NCBI RefSeq assembly: GCF_031181185.1
Contig: NZ_JAPSKZ010000016.1
Span: forward strand, 1 to 35,000
DNA: 35,000 nt
Origin: Phenylobacterium sp.
Lineage (GTDB): Bacteria; Pseudomonadota; Alphaproteobacteria; Caulobacterales; Caulobacteraceae
Reading direction: 5' to 3'
A model generated the notes under the pieces. The model was given only the letters and a program-made list of their open reading frames with translations, made no database searches and was not told the origin of the DNA. Below, piece after piece: positions 23,978-30,886 of the stretch. The stretch's first letter is position 1. Every line of letters starts with the position of its first letter. The position numbers and the translations under genes were made by a program.

Positions 23978-24435
23978 GACCGCCTCGCGAAACGCATCGT
24001 CCAGTTGGTTTCCCAGCTGGCGCCGCCGTCCGCCGACATGGCCTGCTCCCAGGTCGCGGAGCGCGGCGTGATCTCGTGCCAGAGGAAGCGGACTTTCACG
24101 GGGCGGCCCTCGAACGTCTCGTCCGAAAAGAAGCGCCCGACGCCGCTCTCGAAGGCGCCTTGCATCGCCGGGTCGAGCTTGGGGTCGCGGCCGTCGATCC
24201 AGTGGATGGACCAGCGGCCGGCGTTGAACAGCCGAAGCGTGCAGGCTTCGTATCGGCCGGACGGCAGATCGATGACGTTCTCGTCGAAATTGCCGAGCCC
24301 ACCCAGGATCGGCCGAACGCGGCAGGTCCCGGCGAAGTCCTCCCACGCGGTCTCGCCGACGAGCCGCCGCTTCAGCCGGCGGTGCGACACGTCCCAGTCG
24401 CCGTGCAGGAAGTCGAAATCGCTTGCGCCGCTCAT
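23974..24435 (-). CDS. Uncharacterised FDFLHGDW-type protein, cytoplasmic paralogue
   Basis: 153 residues, ATG at 24435 overlapping the upstream stop as ATGA. It has no signal peptide and starts MSGASDFDFLHGDWDV. It is clearly paralogous to the preceding gene product: both share DFLHGDW, RPILGGLGN, PxGRY, LRLF, W-x-I-x-W-x-DGR, EGRP, VRF and SADGGAxxETNW. Predicted strands and conserved Trp/Gly suggest a small lipocalin- or DUF1579-like beta-barrel binding a small hydrophobic molecule, but I do not recognise a named family with confidence. It is the middle gene of the WYL-controlled operon. Confidence 0.75.
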   Translation of the reverse strand: MSGASDFDFLHGDWDVSHRRLKRRLVGETAWEDFAGTCRVRPILGGLGNFDENVIDLPSGRYEACTLRLFNAGRWSIHWIDGRDPKLDPAMQGAFESGVGRFFSDETFEGRPVKVRFLWHEITPRSATWEQAMSADGGASWETNWTMRFARRS

Positions 24436-24992
24436 GTCCGGCTCTCCGTCTTGCGCGTGAAATCCATGATCCAGTTGGTCTCGAAGCGGGCCCCGCCGTC
24501 CGCCGAGAAGGCCTGGGTCCACTGGGCGCGTCGCGGTCCCTGGTCCTCGTAGGTGAAGCGCACCCGGATCGGCCGACCTTCCCAGGTCTCCTCGGCGAAG
24601 AACGCGCCCTTGCGGCCCAGGAAGACGCCCACGACCGGCCTCTCCACCGCCGGGTTGCGGCCGTCGAGCCACCAGATGGTCCAGACGCCCGCCTTGGGAT
24701 CGAACAGCCGCAGCGAGGTGGCCAGATATCGGCCCTGCGGATCCTCCAGGACGTTGTCGTCGACGTTGCCCAGGCCGCCCAGGATCGGGCGCACTGAGAG
24801 CGTGCCGTCGAAGCCGAACCAGGTGTTGCTGCCGGCCAGCCGCTTGGCGAGCTTGCGGTGGCGCACCGTCCAGTCGCCGTGCAGGAAGTCGAACCCCGCC
24901 GCACCGGCCCGCCGCGCCGCGGCCTGCGCGCCTCCCGGCCAGGCCGCCACGGCCGCAAGCGCGCCGGTCACCATCCTTCGATCGGGCTGCAT
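24432..24992 (-). CDS. Uncharacterised FDFLHGDW-type protein, exported paralogue
   Basis: 186 residues from the ATG at 24992, preceded by GGAGGTGGGA, a strong Shine-Dalgarno. The N terminus MQPDRRMVTGALAAVAAWPGGAQA looks like an export signal; the Arg pair before the hydrophobic stretch is weakly Tat-like. The mature domain GFDFLHGDWTVRHRKLAKRL is paralogous to the next gene, with an added TYEDQGPRRAQWTQAF segment. A beta-rich single domain with conserved Trp and Gly is predicted; function unknown. It is first in the operon, and its promoter probably overlaps the palindrome at 25037-25057. Confidence 0.78.
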   Translation of the reverse strand: MQPDRRMVTGALAAVAAWPGGAQAAARRAGAAGFDFLHGDWTVRHRKLAKRLAGSNTWFGFDGTLSVRPILGGLGNVDDNVLEDPQGRYLATSLRLFDPKAGVWTIWWLDGRNPAVERPVVGVFLGRKGAFFAEETWEGRPIRVRFTYEDQGPRRAQWTQAFSADGGARFETNWIMDFTRKTESRT

Positions 24993-25031
24993 TCCCACCT
25001 CCGCCGTTTTGCGTCGGCAAGGTTCTGGCGC

Positions 25032-25055
25032 AGTATAGCTGACACCGAATGTCAG
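25032..25055 (-). promoter_or_regulatory. Promoter of the FDFLHGDW operon overlapping the WYL operator
   Basis: On the minus strand, CTGACA (25055-25050) serves as the -35 and GCTATACT (25039-25032) as the -10, resembling the Caulobacter housekeeping pattern TTGAC with short spacer and GCTANAWC. Both hexamers lie largely inside the palindrome, so a bound regulator would block RNA polymerase. Confidence 0.4.
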
Positions 25056-25057
25056 CT
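25037..25057. promoter_or_regulatory. Palindromic operator AGCTGACA-N5-TGTCAGCT for the adjacent WYL regulator
   Basis: A perfect 8-bp inverted repeat with 5-base centre CCGAA lies between the divergent operon (start 24992) and the WYL regulator (start 25078), 20 bases before the latter. Its size and symmetry suit a dimeric HTH protein, and it is the only strong palindrome in the 85-base gap. Assignment to the WYL protein is inferred from position. Confidence 0.75.
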
Positions 25058-25077
25058 TTCTTGGGACAGGATCGGAA

Positions 25078-26034
25078 ATGCTCGCCAGCCGGCTCCTCTC
25101 CATCCTCCTGACCCTGCAGGCGCGCGGCCGGGTGACCGCCAAGGCGCTGGCCGAACAGTTCGAGGTGTCGGTCCGCACCATCTACCGCGACATCGACGAG
25201 CTCTCGGCGGCGGGCGTGCCGGTCTACGCCGAGAAGGGCCGCAACGGCGGCTTCGCCCTGCTGGACGGCTATCGCACCCGCCTGACGGGGCTGGACCGTC
25301 CCGAGGCCGAGGCGCTGCTGCTGGCGGGCCTGCCGGGCGCGGCCGCCCAGCTCGGCCTTGGCGAGGCCCTGGCGCGCACCCGGCTGAAGCTGATGGCCGC
25401 CCTGCCCGAAGCAGCCCGCGACGACGCCGAACGGGTGGCCCAGCGTTTCCACCTGGACCCGGTCAGCTGGTTCCAGGCGCCCGACGAGCACCGGATCCTG
25501 CCCGAGCTTGCGCTCGCGGTCTGGAGCGGCCGGACTGTCAGGCTGCGCTACGACAGCTGGAAGGCGGTGGTGGAGCGCGAAGTCGCGCCCCTCGGCCTCG
25601 TGCTGAAGGCGGGTCTCTGGTACCTCGTGGCCGCGGTCGACGGCGCGCCCAGGACGTATCGGGTGGCCAGCATCCTGGATTTCGAGGTGGGCGAGCCCGC
25701 CTCACCGGCCGCTGACTTCGATCTCGCCGCCTACTGGGCCAAGTTCCGCGACGGCTACGAGGCGCGCATGCAGGCTCTGACGGCGACGGTGCGCGCCAGT
25801 CCTGAGGCGCTGCGCGTGCTGGCCCGCGCCAGCCAGGCCGCGGCGTCGGCCGTGCAGCGGGCCGCACCGCCGGACGCCGCCGGCTGGCGCGAGGTCGAGA
25901 TCCCGATCGAGTCCGAGACCCAGGCGGTCTGGGAGCTGCTCCGGCTGGGACCACGGATTGAGGTGCTGGAGCCCGCCAGCCTGCGCGAGCGGCTGAAGGC
26001 CGCCGCCGCCGAGGTCAGCGCCCTCTACGCCTGA
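25078..26034 (+). CDS. WYL-domain (YafY family) transcriptional regulator
   Basis: 318 residues. The N-terminal winged HTH is of HTH_11/DeoR type (LLSILLTLQARGRVTAKALAEQFEVSVRTIYRDIDELSAAGVPVYAEKGRNGGFALLDG cut here into two motifs: EQFEVSVRTIYRDIDEL and YAEKGRNGGFAL). The WYL domain lies near residues 140-205 (VRLRYDSW, VAPLGLVLKAGLWYLVA, TYRVASIL). A WCX-type C-terminal domain contains ATVRASPEALRVL and the end segment LGPRIEVLEPASLRERL. WYL proteins sense small molecules or nucleic acid through this SH3-like fold. The ligand here is unknown; the divergent operon is the obvious target, through the palindrome at 25037-25057, with autoregulation likely. Confidence 0.93.
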   Translation: MLASRLLSILLTLQARGRVTAKALAEQFEVSVRTIYRDIDELSAAGVPVYAEKGRNGGFALLDGYRTRLTGLDRPEAEALLLAGLPGAAAQLGLGEALARTRLKLMAALPEAARDDAERVAQRFHLDPVSWFQAPDEHRILPELALAVWSGRTVRLRYDSWKAVVEREVAPLGLVLKAGLWYLVAAVDGAPRTYRVASILDFEVGEPASPAADFDLAAYWAKFRDGYEARMQALTATVRASPEALRVLARASQAAASAVQRAAPPDAAGWREVEIPIESETQAVWELLRLGPRIEVLEPASLRERLKAAAAEVSALYA

Positions 26035-26099
26035 ACGGCGGACGCACGGAAGTCCGGCCCCGGAGGGGGACGGTCAGCCGTCGAGATCACTTGGAAAAA

Positions 26100-26174
26100 T
26101 GGAGCGGGCGAGGCGATTCGAACGCCCGACCCCAACCTTGGCAAGGTTGTGCTCTACCCCTGAGCTACGCCCGC
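26100..26174 (-). tRNA. tRNA-Gly (anticodon GCC)
   Basis: The minus strand gives a complete cloverleaf of 75 bases including encoded CCA. The acceptor GCGGGCG pairs with CGCCCGC; the D arm contains GCTC and AGGGGTAGAGC. The anticodon stem AACCT/AGGTT holds loop TGCCAAG with anticodon GCC, and the T arm contains GTTCGAATC. The discriminator base is T. An A/T-rich TTTTTCC tract follows the CCA on the transcribed strand. Confidence 0.97.
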
Positions 26175-26216
26175 GCTCCGCGGAGGTCGTGACCGGCCTC
26201 CAATTGCGAGGCGGGC

Positions 26217-26245
26217 CTTATGGCAGAGGGCTTTTCGGTTTGCAA
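26217..26245 (-). promoter_or_regulatory. Probable promoter of tRNA-Gly
   Basis: On the minus strand TTGCAA (26245-26240) and CATAAG (26222-26217) are spaced by 17 bases and lie about 43 bases upstream of the tRNA 5' end. Both hexamers match the consensus in four of six positions. Confidence 0.45.
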
Positions 26246-26265
26246 GCGCCCGAAATGGAGGAATT

Positions 26266-27009
26266 TCATCCGCCGAATTTCGGCGTCTTCAGCCGGCGCT
26301 TGTTGACGTGGCCCTGCGGCGCGGGCGCCACCTCCTCGGGGAACTCGCCCTTGAAGTAGTAGCGCTGCCAGGCCTCCTTGGTGGCCTCGGGGTCGCCGCG
26401 GAAGATCTTCTGGTTGAACTCGGACCGATGCCGTTCCCAGACGTCGTACTGGTGGCGCAGCTCCGGGTTCGTATCCATGCGCCGGATGACCGGCTGGATC
26501 TCGTGCAGCGGGTGATCCTGCAGCAGGGTGATGAAGCAGAACGGCTCGCCCTTTTCGAAGCGCACCTTGCCCGGGCGGGTGAAGATCCAGTTCATCGTGA
26601 AGGGGAACGGCAGCCAGTCGGTCTCGACGACGCCGGCCAGCGGCTGGATGCCGTCCTTCACGTGGTTCGGCGGCCCCATCACCCACATCGACCAGCCGGG
26701 CGGGGTGCGGAACAGGTACCCCGAGTGGAAGGTCAGAACGCCGTGGCTGAAGTGGCTGGACGCCAGCGTGTGGAAGTCCGGGTGCGGGTGGTCGGGCCGA
26801 AGCGTGATGTCCTGCTGGTGGACCCCGCCGTTCCACTCGGCCGTGAACGCCACCGGCGAGAGCAGCTCCCACCCCGAGGTGTTGGCCATCGACAGCGGCA
26901 GGCAGCGGTAGGGGTGCCGGGCCGCGAAGCGGTCCATCCAGGCGCGGTCGGGCCGCCCGGGGACCAGTTCCGGCGGGTGGCGCGATGTGGGGTAGCACTC
27001 GAGTTCCAT
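26266..27009 (-). CDS. DUF6065 family protein
   Basis: 247 residues, ATG at 27009. The sequence is rich in Trp, His and Pro, with no membrane segment or signal peptide. Features of DUF6065 as I recall it are MANTSGWELLSP, the middle block SGYLFRTPPGWSMWVMGPPNH, DWLPFPFTMNWIFTRPG and EKGEPFCFITLLQ. The function is not known; in other genomes such genes occur near oxygenase- or peptide-modification-like genes, but nothing here supports that. The C terminus is basic (HVNKRRLKTPKF). It is divergent from the prolyl-tRNA editing gene and ends 91 bases before the tRNA 5' end on the same strand. Confidence 0.8.
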   Translation of the reverse strand: MELECYPTSRHPPELVPGRPDRAWMDRFAARHPYRCLPLSMANTSGWELLSPVAFTAEWNGGVHQQDITLRPDHPHPDFHTLASSHFSHGVLTFHSGYLFRTPPGWSMWVMGPPNHVKDGIQPLAGVVETDWLPFPFTMNWIFTRPGKVRFEKGEPFCFITLLQDHPLHEIQPVIRRMDTNPELRHQYDVWERHRSEFNQKIFRGDPEATKEAWQRYYFKGEFPEEVAPAPQGHVNKRRLKTPKFGG

Positions 27010-27064
27010 GGGGGACCCTTAAAGCCCCCCTCGCCTTCCCGTCCAGTTTCGGTATGCAGCGGCC

Positions 27065-27577
27065 ATGAAGACGAAAGACGACTTGCTGGCCTTTTTCGAC
27101 GAGATCGGGGTCCAGCATGCCACCCACGAGCACCCGGCGGTCTTCCGGGTCGAGGAGGGCGAGGAGATCAAGGCGCGGATTCCGGGCGCGCACACCAAGA
27201 ACCTGTTCCTGAAGGACGCCAAGGACCAGCTCTGGCTGATCTCGGCCGAGGGCCACGCGGTGATCGACCTGAAGCGCCTGCACCATGTGATCGGCTCGGC
27301 CCGCCTGTCGTTCGGCAACGCGGCGCTGATGGAGGAGACCCTGGGCGTGACGCCGGGCTCGGTCACCGCCTTCGCCCTGATCAACGACAGGCGCCGCCGC
27401 GTCCGCTTCGTGCTGGACCGGACGCTCGCCGAGGCCGAGCTCGTCAACTTCCACCCGCTGACCAACACCGCCACAACCACGGTCAGCGGCGACGCCTTCC
27501 GGCGCTTCCTGTCGGCGATCGGGGTCGCGCCGATGGTGGTGGACTTCGAGGCCATGGCCGTGGTGGAGAACGCCTGA
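27065..27577 (+). CDS. Prolyl-tRNA editing protein (YbaK/ProX family)
   Basis: 170 residues, a single YbaK/aminoacyl-tRNA-deacylase domain. The family start is [25 protein letters not shown], followed by [16 protein letters not shown], which holds the conserved editing-site lysine [34 protein letters not shown] and the end [14 protein letters not shown] are typical of the PrdX/ProXp-ala subgroup that hydrolyses Ala-tRNA(Pro). The exact substrate cannot be fixed by eye. A 7-bp hairpin (CGGCTTC-gcgtt-GAAGCCG, 27578-27596) directly follows the stop but lacks a T-run. Confidence 0.93.
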   Translation: MKTKDDLLAFFDEIGVQHATHEHPAVFRVEEGEEIKARIPGAHTKNLFLKDAKDQLWLISAEGHAVIDLKRLHHVIGSARLSFGNAALMEETLGVTPGSVTAFALINDRRRRVRFVLDRTLAEAELVNFHPLTNTATTTVSGDAFRRFLSAIGVAPMVVDFEAMAVVENA

Positions 27578-27596
27578 CGGCTTCGCGTTGAAGCCG
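27578..27596 (+). terminator. Weak hairpin after the prolyl-tRNA editing gene
   Basis: CGGCTTC (27578-27584) pairs with GAAGCCG (27590-27596), loop GCGTT, starting immediately after the stop codon. There is no T-run, so it may only protect the mRNA 3' end. Confidence 0.3.
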
Positions 27597-27667
27597 GCCA
27601 GGCTTGCGACCATCTTTCGGGCGAAGCGTTCTTTGCGAGCGCAAGTGGGACAAGGGAACTTCAGGTC

Positions 27668-28579
27668 ATGACCCTGATCGGGGAGACCGGCGCGGCGGCC
27701 GGCGGCGTCAACAAGGCCGACATCATCAAGGACGGGACCGACGCCAGCTTCGTCGCCGACGTCATCGAGGCGTCGAAGACCACGCCGGTGATCGTGGACT
27801 TCTGGGCCACCTGGTGCGGCCCTTGCCGCCAGCTGGGCCCGGCGCTGGAGAAGGCCGTGACCGCCGCCAAGGGCGCGGTGAAGCTCGTGAAGATCGACAT
27901 CGACCGGAATCCGGCCTTCGCAGGCCAGCTGCGGGTCCAGTCGATCCCGGCGGTGTTCGCCTTCGTGGACGGCCGCCCGGTGGACGGCTTCATGGGCGCC
28001 CTGCCCGAAAGCCAGGTGAAGCAGTTCGTCGATCGCCTGGCCAAGCAGGGCGGCGGCGGCTCGCCCATCGACCAGATGCTTGAGATGGCGAAGGAGTCCC
28101 TCGAACTGGGCGACCTGGGCGGCGCGGCCCAGGCCTACGCCCAGATCCTGCAGGCCGAGCCGCAGAACCTGAAGGCGCTGGGCGGCCTCGCCCGGCTCTA
28201 CCAGCAGGCCGGCGATCTGGAGCGCGCCCGCGAGGTGCTGGCCATGGCGCCCGAAGGCGCCAAGGACCCCGACCTGGACGGCGTGCGCGCGGCCCTTGCG
28301 CTCGCCGAGGAGGCGCCCTCCGAGACCGCCGAGTTCGAGCGCCGCCTGGCGGCCGACGCCGACGACCACGAGGCCCGGTTCGAGCTCGCCAAGGCGCTCG
28401 CCGGCCAGGGCCAGATGATGGAGGCGGTCGACGAGTTGCTCGAGATCGTGCGCCGCGACCGCGCCTGGAACGACGAGGCCGCGCGAAAGCAGTTGCTGAC
28501 CATCTTCGAGGCGGCGGGGCCGATGTCCGAGGTCGCCAAGCAGGGCCGGCGCAAGCTCTCGGCGCTGCTGTTCAGTTGA
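27668..28579 (+). CDS. cnoX: Thioredoxin-TPR chaperedoxin, CnoX (YbbN)-like
   Basis: 303 residues. The thioredoxin domain (residues about 20-130) has an intact WCGPC at 49-53 and the cis-Pro segment VQSIPAVFAF. A TPR-like helical C-terminal domain follows (SLELGDLGGAAQAYAQILQ, NLKALGGLARLYQQAGDLE, EARFELAKALAGQGQ). This is the CnoX layout, a holdase that passes clients to GroEL or DnaK and protects them from overoxidation. E. coli CnoX lacks the redox-active Cys pair, while the Caulobacter protein is known to retain WCGPC, so a true thioredoxin activity is expected. The stop is 14 bases before the ATG of the LON-domain protein, suggesting one operon of three genes ending with Trm112-like. Confidence 0.9.
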   Translation: MTLIGETGAAAGGVNKADIIKDGTDASFVADVIEASKTTPVIVDFWATWCGPCRQLGPALEKAVTAAKGAVKLVKIDIDRNPAFAGQLRVQSIPAVFAFVDGRPVDGFMGALPESQVKQFVDRLAKQGGGGSPIDQMLEMAKESLELGDLGGAAQAYAQILQAEPQNLKALGGLARLYQQAGDLERAREVLAMAPEGAKDPDLDGVRAALALAEEAPSETAEFERRLAADADDHEARFELAKALAGQGQMMEAVDELLEIVRRDRAWNDEAARKQLLTIFEAAGPMSEVAKQGRRKLSALLFS

Positions 28580-28593
28580 GAACGGAGGCCGGC

Positions 28594-29253
28594 ATGGCCC
28601 CCTACCGCAAGCTCGCCGACCTCCCGCAGGTCATCCCGATCTTCCCGCTGGACGGCGCCCTCCTGCTGCCCGGCGGCGACCTGCCGCTGCAGATCTTCGA
28701 GCCGCGCTACCTCAACATGATCGACGACGCCATGGCCGGCGACCGGGTCATCGGGATGATCCAGACCAAGCCGGGCGGCGACCGCACGCGGCCCATCCTG
28801 CAAAGCGTCGGCTGCGCCGGCCGGATCACCAGCTACGCCGAGACCTCGGACGGGCGCTATCTGATCACCCTCTCGGGGATCTGCCGCTTCGACGCGGGCG
28901 AGGAGCTGATCCTGCGCACGCCGTACCGCCAGCTTCGCGCCAGGTACGACCGGTTCGAGGGCGACCTCGCCCGCGACGAGGAGCGCGAGGCGCCGACCGA
29001 GGCGCGCAACCGGTTCGCCGGCGCGCTGAAGCGGTACCTGAACCGGCGCGAGCTGGACATCGACTGGGAGACCGCCAGCACCGCCCCGCTGGAGGCCCTG
29101 GTCAACAGCCTCTGCATGGGCCTGCCGTTCGAGCCCGCCGAGAAGCAGGCCCTCTTGGAGGCGCCCGACCTGATGGACCGCTTCGACACTCTCACTGCGC
29201 TGCTCGAGATCGACGCCAGCGAGCCGGATGACGACCGCCATCAGGTGCAGTAG
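28594..29253 (+). CDS. LON peptidase substrate-binding (LON_N) domain protein
   Basis: 219 residues from the ATG at 28594 with CGGAGG five bases upstream; a TTG at 28576 is also in frame but less likely. The protein is the N-terminal domain of Lon without ATPase or protease: [35 protein letters not shown], here split as [14 protein letters not shown] and [11 protein letters not shown], then IGMIQ and the C-terminal helical part [21 protein letters not shown]. Stand-alone LON_N proteins are widespread; an adaptor or protein-binding role is inferred. It is placed between CnoX and Trm112-like genes, fitting a proteostasis theme. Confidence 0.92.
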   Translation: MAPYRKLADLPQVIPIFPLDGALLLPGGDLPLQIFEPRYLNMIDDAMAGDRVIGMIQTKPGGDRTRPILQSVGCAGRITSYAETSDGRYLITLSGICRFDAGEELILRTPYRQLRARYDRFEGDLARDEEREAPTEARNRFAGALKRYLNRRELDIDWETASTAPLEALVNSLCMGLPFEPAEKQALLEAPDLMDRFDTLTALLEIDASEPDDDRHQVQ

Positions 29254-29264
29254 AGGGGTCGCGC

Positions 29265-29468
29265 ATGGAAGACCTGCCCGCCCTCGAAGTCGACGTCGAC
29301 CCGCGCCTCCTGGAGATCCTGGTCTGTCCGGTGACGCGCGGCGTCCTGGAGTACGACCGCGACAAGGCCGAGCTGATCAGCCGCCAGGCGCGCCTCGCGT
29401 ATCCGGTGCGCGACGGCGTGCCCATCATGCTGCCCGAGGAAGCCCGCGAGCTGGGCGAGGGCGAATAG
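29265..29468 (+). CDS. Trm112-like (UPF0434/YcaR) protein
   Basis: 67 residues, GAGGGG upstream of the ATG. The signature [19 protein letters not shown] and [20 protein letters not shown] defines the Trm112-like family. Eukaryotic and archaeal Trm112 activates several methyltransferases for tRNA, rRNA and release factor; the bacterial role is less clear. Only one Cys of a possible zinc site is present. It follows the LON-domain gene by 11 bases. Its stop directly abuts that of the convergent hydroxylase (TAG|CTA). Confidence 0.92.
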   Translation: MEDLPALEVDVDPRLLEILVCPVTRGVLEYDRDKAELISRQARLAYPVRDGVPIMLPEEARELGEGE

Positions 29469-30731
29469 CTAGAGCGCCTCGCCCCGCAGCAGCCGGGGCA
29501 GGTCGCCGACGGCGCCGCCGGCCTCCTGCATGAAGAACCGGCGCGCGGGGGCGACACGGTTCACCGCGGCCATGCCCACGCCGCGGACCAGCCGCACCAG
29601 CGGATTGTCGTTCGAGAACAGCCGCACGAAGGCGTCCATGCCCGCCGACAGGGTGACCGTGTCGAAGCGCCGCCAGGCGGCGTAGCGCTCGAGGACCGCC
29701 TCAGAGCCGATGTCCTCGCCCAGGCGGGCGGCGTCCACCAGCACCTCGGCCAGGGCGGCGGCGCCCTTCAGCCCCAGGTTCAGTCCCTGGCCGGCGATCG
29801 GATGCACCCCGTGCGCCGCGTCGCCCAGCAGGGCCACGCGCGGACCCGAGAACCGCTCGGCCAGCTGCAGGCTGAGCGGATAGGTGAAGATCGGGCCCTC
29901 CACGGCGATCCCGCCCAGGAATTCGCCGAACCGCCGCTCCAGGTGCGCCTGGAAGACCTCGGGCCGGGCCGACTTCAGCGCCGCGCCTCGGACGTCGCTC
30001 TCGGTCCAGACCAGGCTCGCCCGATTGTCCGTCAGGGGCAGGATGGCGAAGGGGCCGCCAGGCAGGAAGTACTCGTGCGCAACGCCCTCGTGCGGGCGCT
30101 CCATGCGGACCGTGGCGACCACGCCCGTCTGGGCGTAGGGCCAGCCGACCACGCCGATGCCGGCCGCCTCGCGCACGACCGAGCCGCGCCCCTCGGCGCC
30201 GACGACCACCGGAACGCTCAGCACCCGTCCGTCGGCCAGGCTCACGCGCGCCGCCCGAGGACCGAACTCGCAGGCAGCCACGCGGGCGGGCGCCAGGACC
30301 TCGATCCCTTCGGCGCGGACGGCTTCGCCCAAGGCGGCGCGGATGTGTCGGTTCTCCAGCAGGTAGCCCAGCGGCTCACCCTCGGAGCGGTCGGCGATCT
30401 CGTCGGAATCGAAGCGCAGGATGAACGGGGTCTGGGCGCCCGCGGCCGCGCCCGGCGTCCGGCCGTCGGTGACCAGGATCTGCTCGATGCGCTGGGCGTG
30501 CGGGTCTAGGGCGTCGGCCAAGCCCAGCGCGCGCCACTGGCGGTAGGCGGCGTAGGCGATGGCCGAGGCGCGCCCGTCGAAGGTGGGCGCCAGCTGGGCG
30601 TCGAACGCCACCGGATCGATCAGGACCGGCTTCAGCCCGCCCCGGCGCAGCGCCACGGCCAGGGTCGCGCCCGCCATCCCGGCGCCGGCCACGATGACGT
30701 CCGCCTGCAGCTCTTCCGCAAGTCCGCTCAT
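29469..30731 (-). CDS. UbiH/COQ6-type FAD-dependent hydroxylase
   Basis: 420 residues, ATG at 30731. It is a class A flavin monooxygenase of the UbiH/UbiF/VisC/COQ6 family, hydroxylating a ring position during ubiquinone synthesis. The dinucleotide-binding GAGMAG is at 16-21. VVGAEGRGSVVREAAGI (the DG-like motif) and the flavin-binding GDAAHGVHPIAGQGLNLGLKG are intact. Which ring carbon is hydroxylated cannot be told; alphaproteobacterial members (UbiL, UbiM types) vary in regioselectivity. It is divergent from emrA. One of the two TGGAC-N6-GTCCA palindromes lies 51 bases upstream of its start. Confidence 0.9.
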   Translation of the reverse strand: MSGLAEELQADVIVAGAGMAGATLAVALRRGGLKPVLIDPVAFDAQLAPTFDGRASAIAYAAYRQWRALGLADALDPHAQRIEQILVTDGRTPGAAAGAQTPFILRFDSDEIADRSEGEPLGYLLENRHIRAALGEAVRAEGIEVLAPARVAACEFGPRAARVSLADGRVLSVPVVVGAEGRGSVVREAAGIGVVGWPYAQTGVVATVRMERPHEGVAHEYFLPGGPFAILPLTDNRASLVWTESDVRGAALKSARPEVFQAHLERRFGEFLGGIAVEGPIFTYPLSLQLAERFSGPRVALLGDAAHGVHPIAGQGLNLGLKGAAALAEVLVDAARLGEDIGSEAVLERYAAWRRFDTVTLSAGMDAFVRLFSNDNPLVRLVRGVGMAAVNRVAPARRFFMQEAGGAVGDLPRLLRGEAL

Positions 30732-30781
30732 GCGCGACCGTTACGCCACCGCGCCGCCGGCCGCCAGATGCGCGCGAAAGT

Positions 30782-30797
30782 TGGACGCCGACGTCCA
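30782..30797. promoter_or_regulatory. Operator site 1 for emrAB/tetR: TGGAC-N6-GTCCA
   Basis: A 5-bp inverted repeat with a 6-base centre (GCCGAC), preceded by T. It shares the arms and spacing of site 2, and the centres are 63 bases apart, about six helical turns. It lies between the hydroxylase and emrA, nearer the hydroxylase. Confidence 0.6.
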
Positions 30798-30805
30798 TTT
30801 TTGCC

Positions 30806-30833
30806 TTGTCCCCCGTCGGCGGGAGGCCTATCT
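30806..30833 (+). promoter_or_regulatory. Possible emrA promoter
   Basis: TTGTCC (30806-30811) and CTATCT (30828-30833) are 16 bases apart and lie between the two operator sites. Transcription would start close to operator 2. Confidence 0.35.
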
Positions 30834-30842
30834 CGGTGCTGG

Positions 30843-30862
30843 ATTGGACCCGTCAGTCCAAT
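30843..30862. promoter_or_regulatory. Operator site 2 for emrAB/tetR: ATTGGAC-N6-GTCCAAT
   Basis: A perfect 7-bp inverted repeat with centre CCGTCA, 25 bases before the emrA ATG and just downstream of the likely promoter. A TetR repressor gene ends the same operon, so repression of emrA-emrB-tetR here is the simplest reading. Confidence 0.75.
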
Positions 30863-30886
30863 TTTGGGATTTTCAAGGTTCGCGTC

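Noticed and set aside
26100..26174. tRNA-Gly as an attachment site of an integrated element
   Set aside because: No integrase, no direct repeat of the tRNA 3' end and only core-type genes on both sides.
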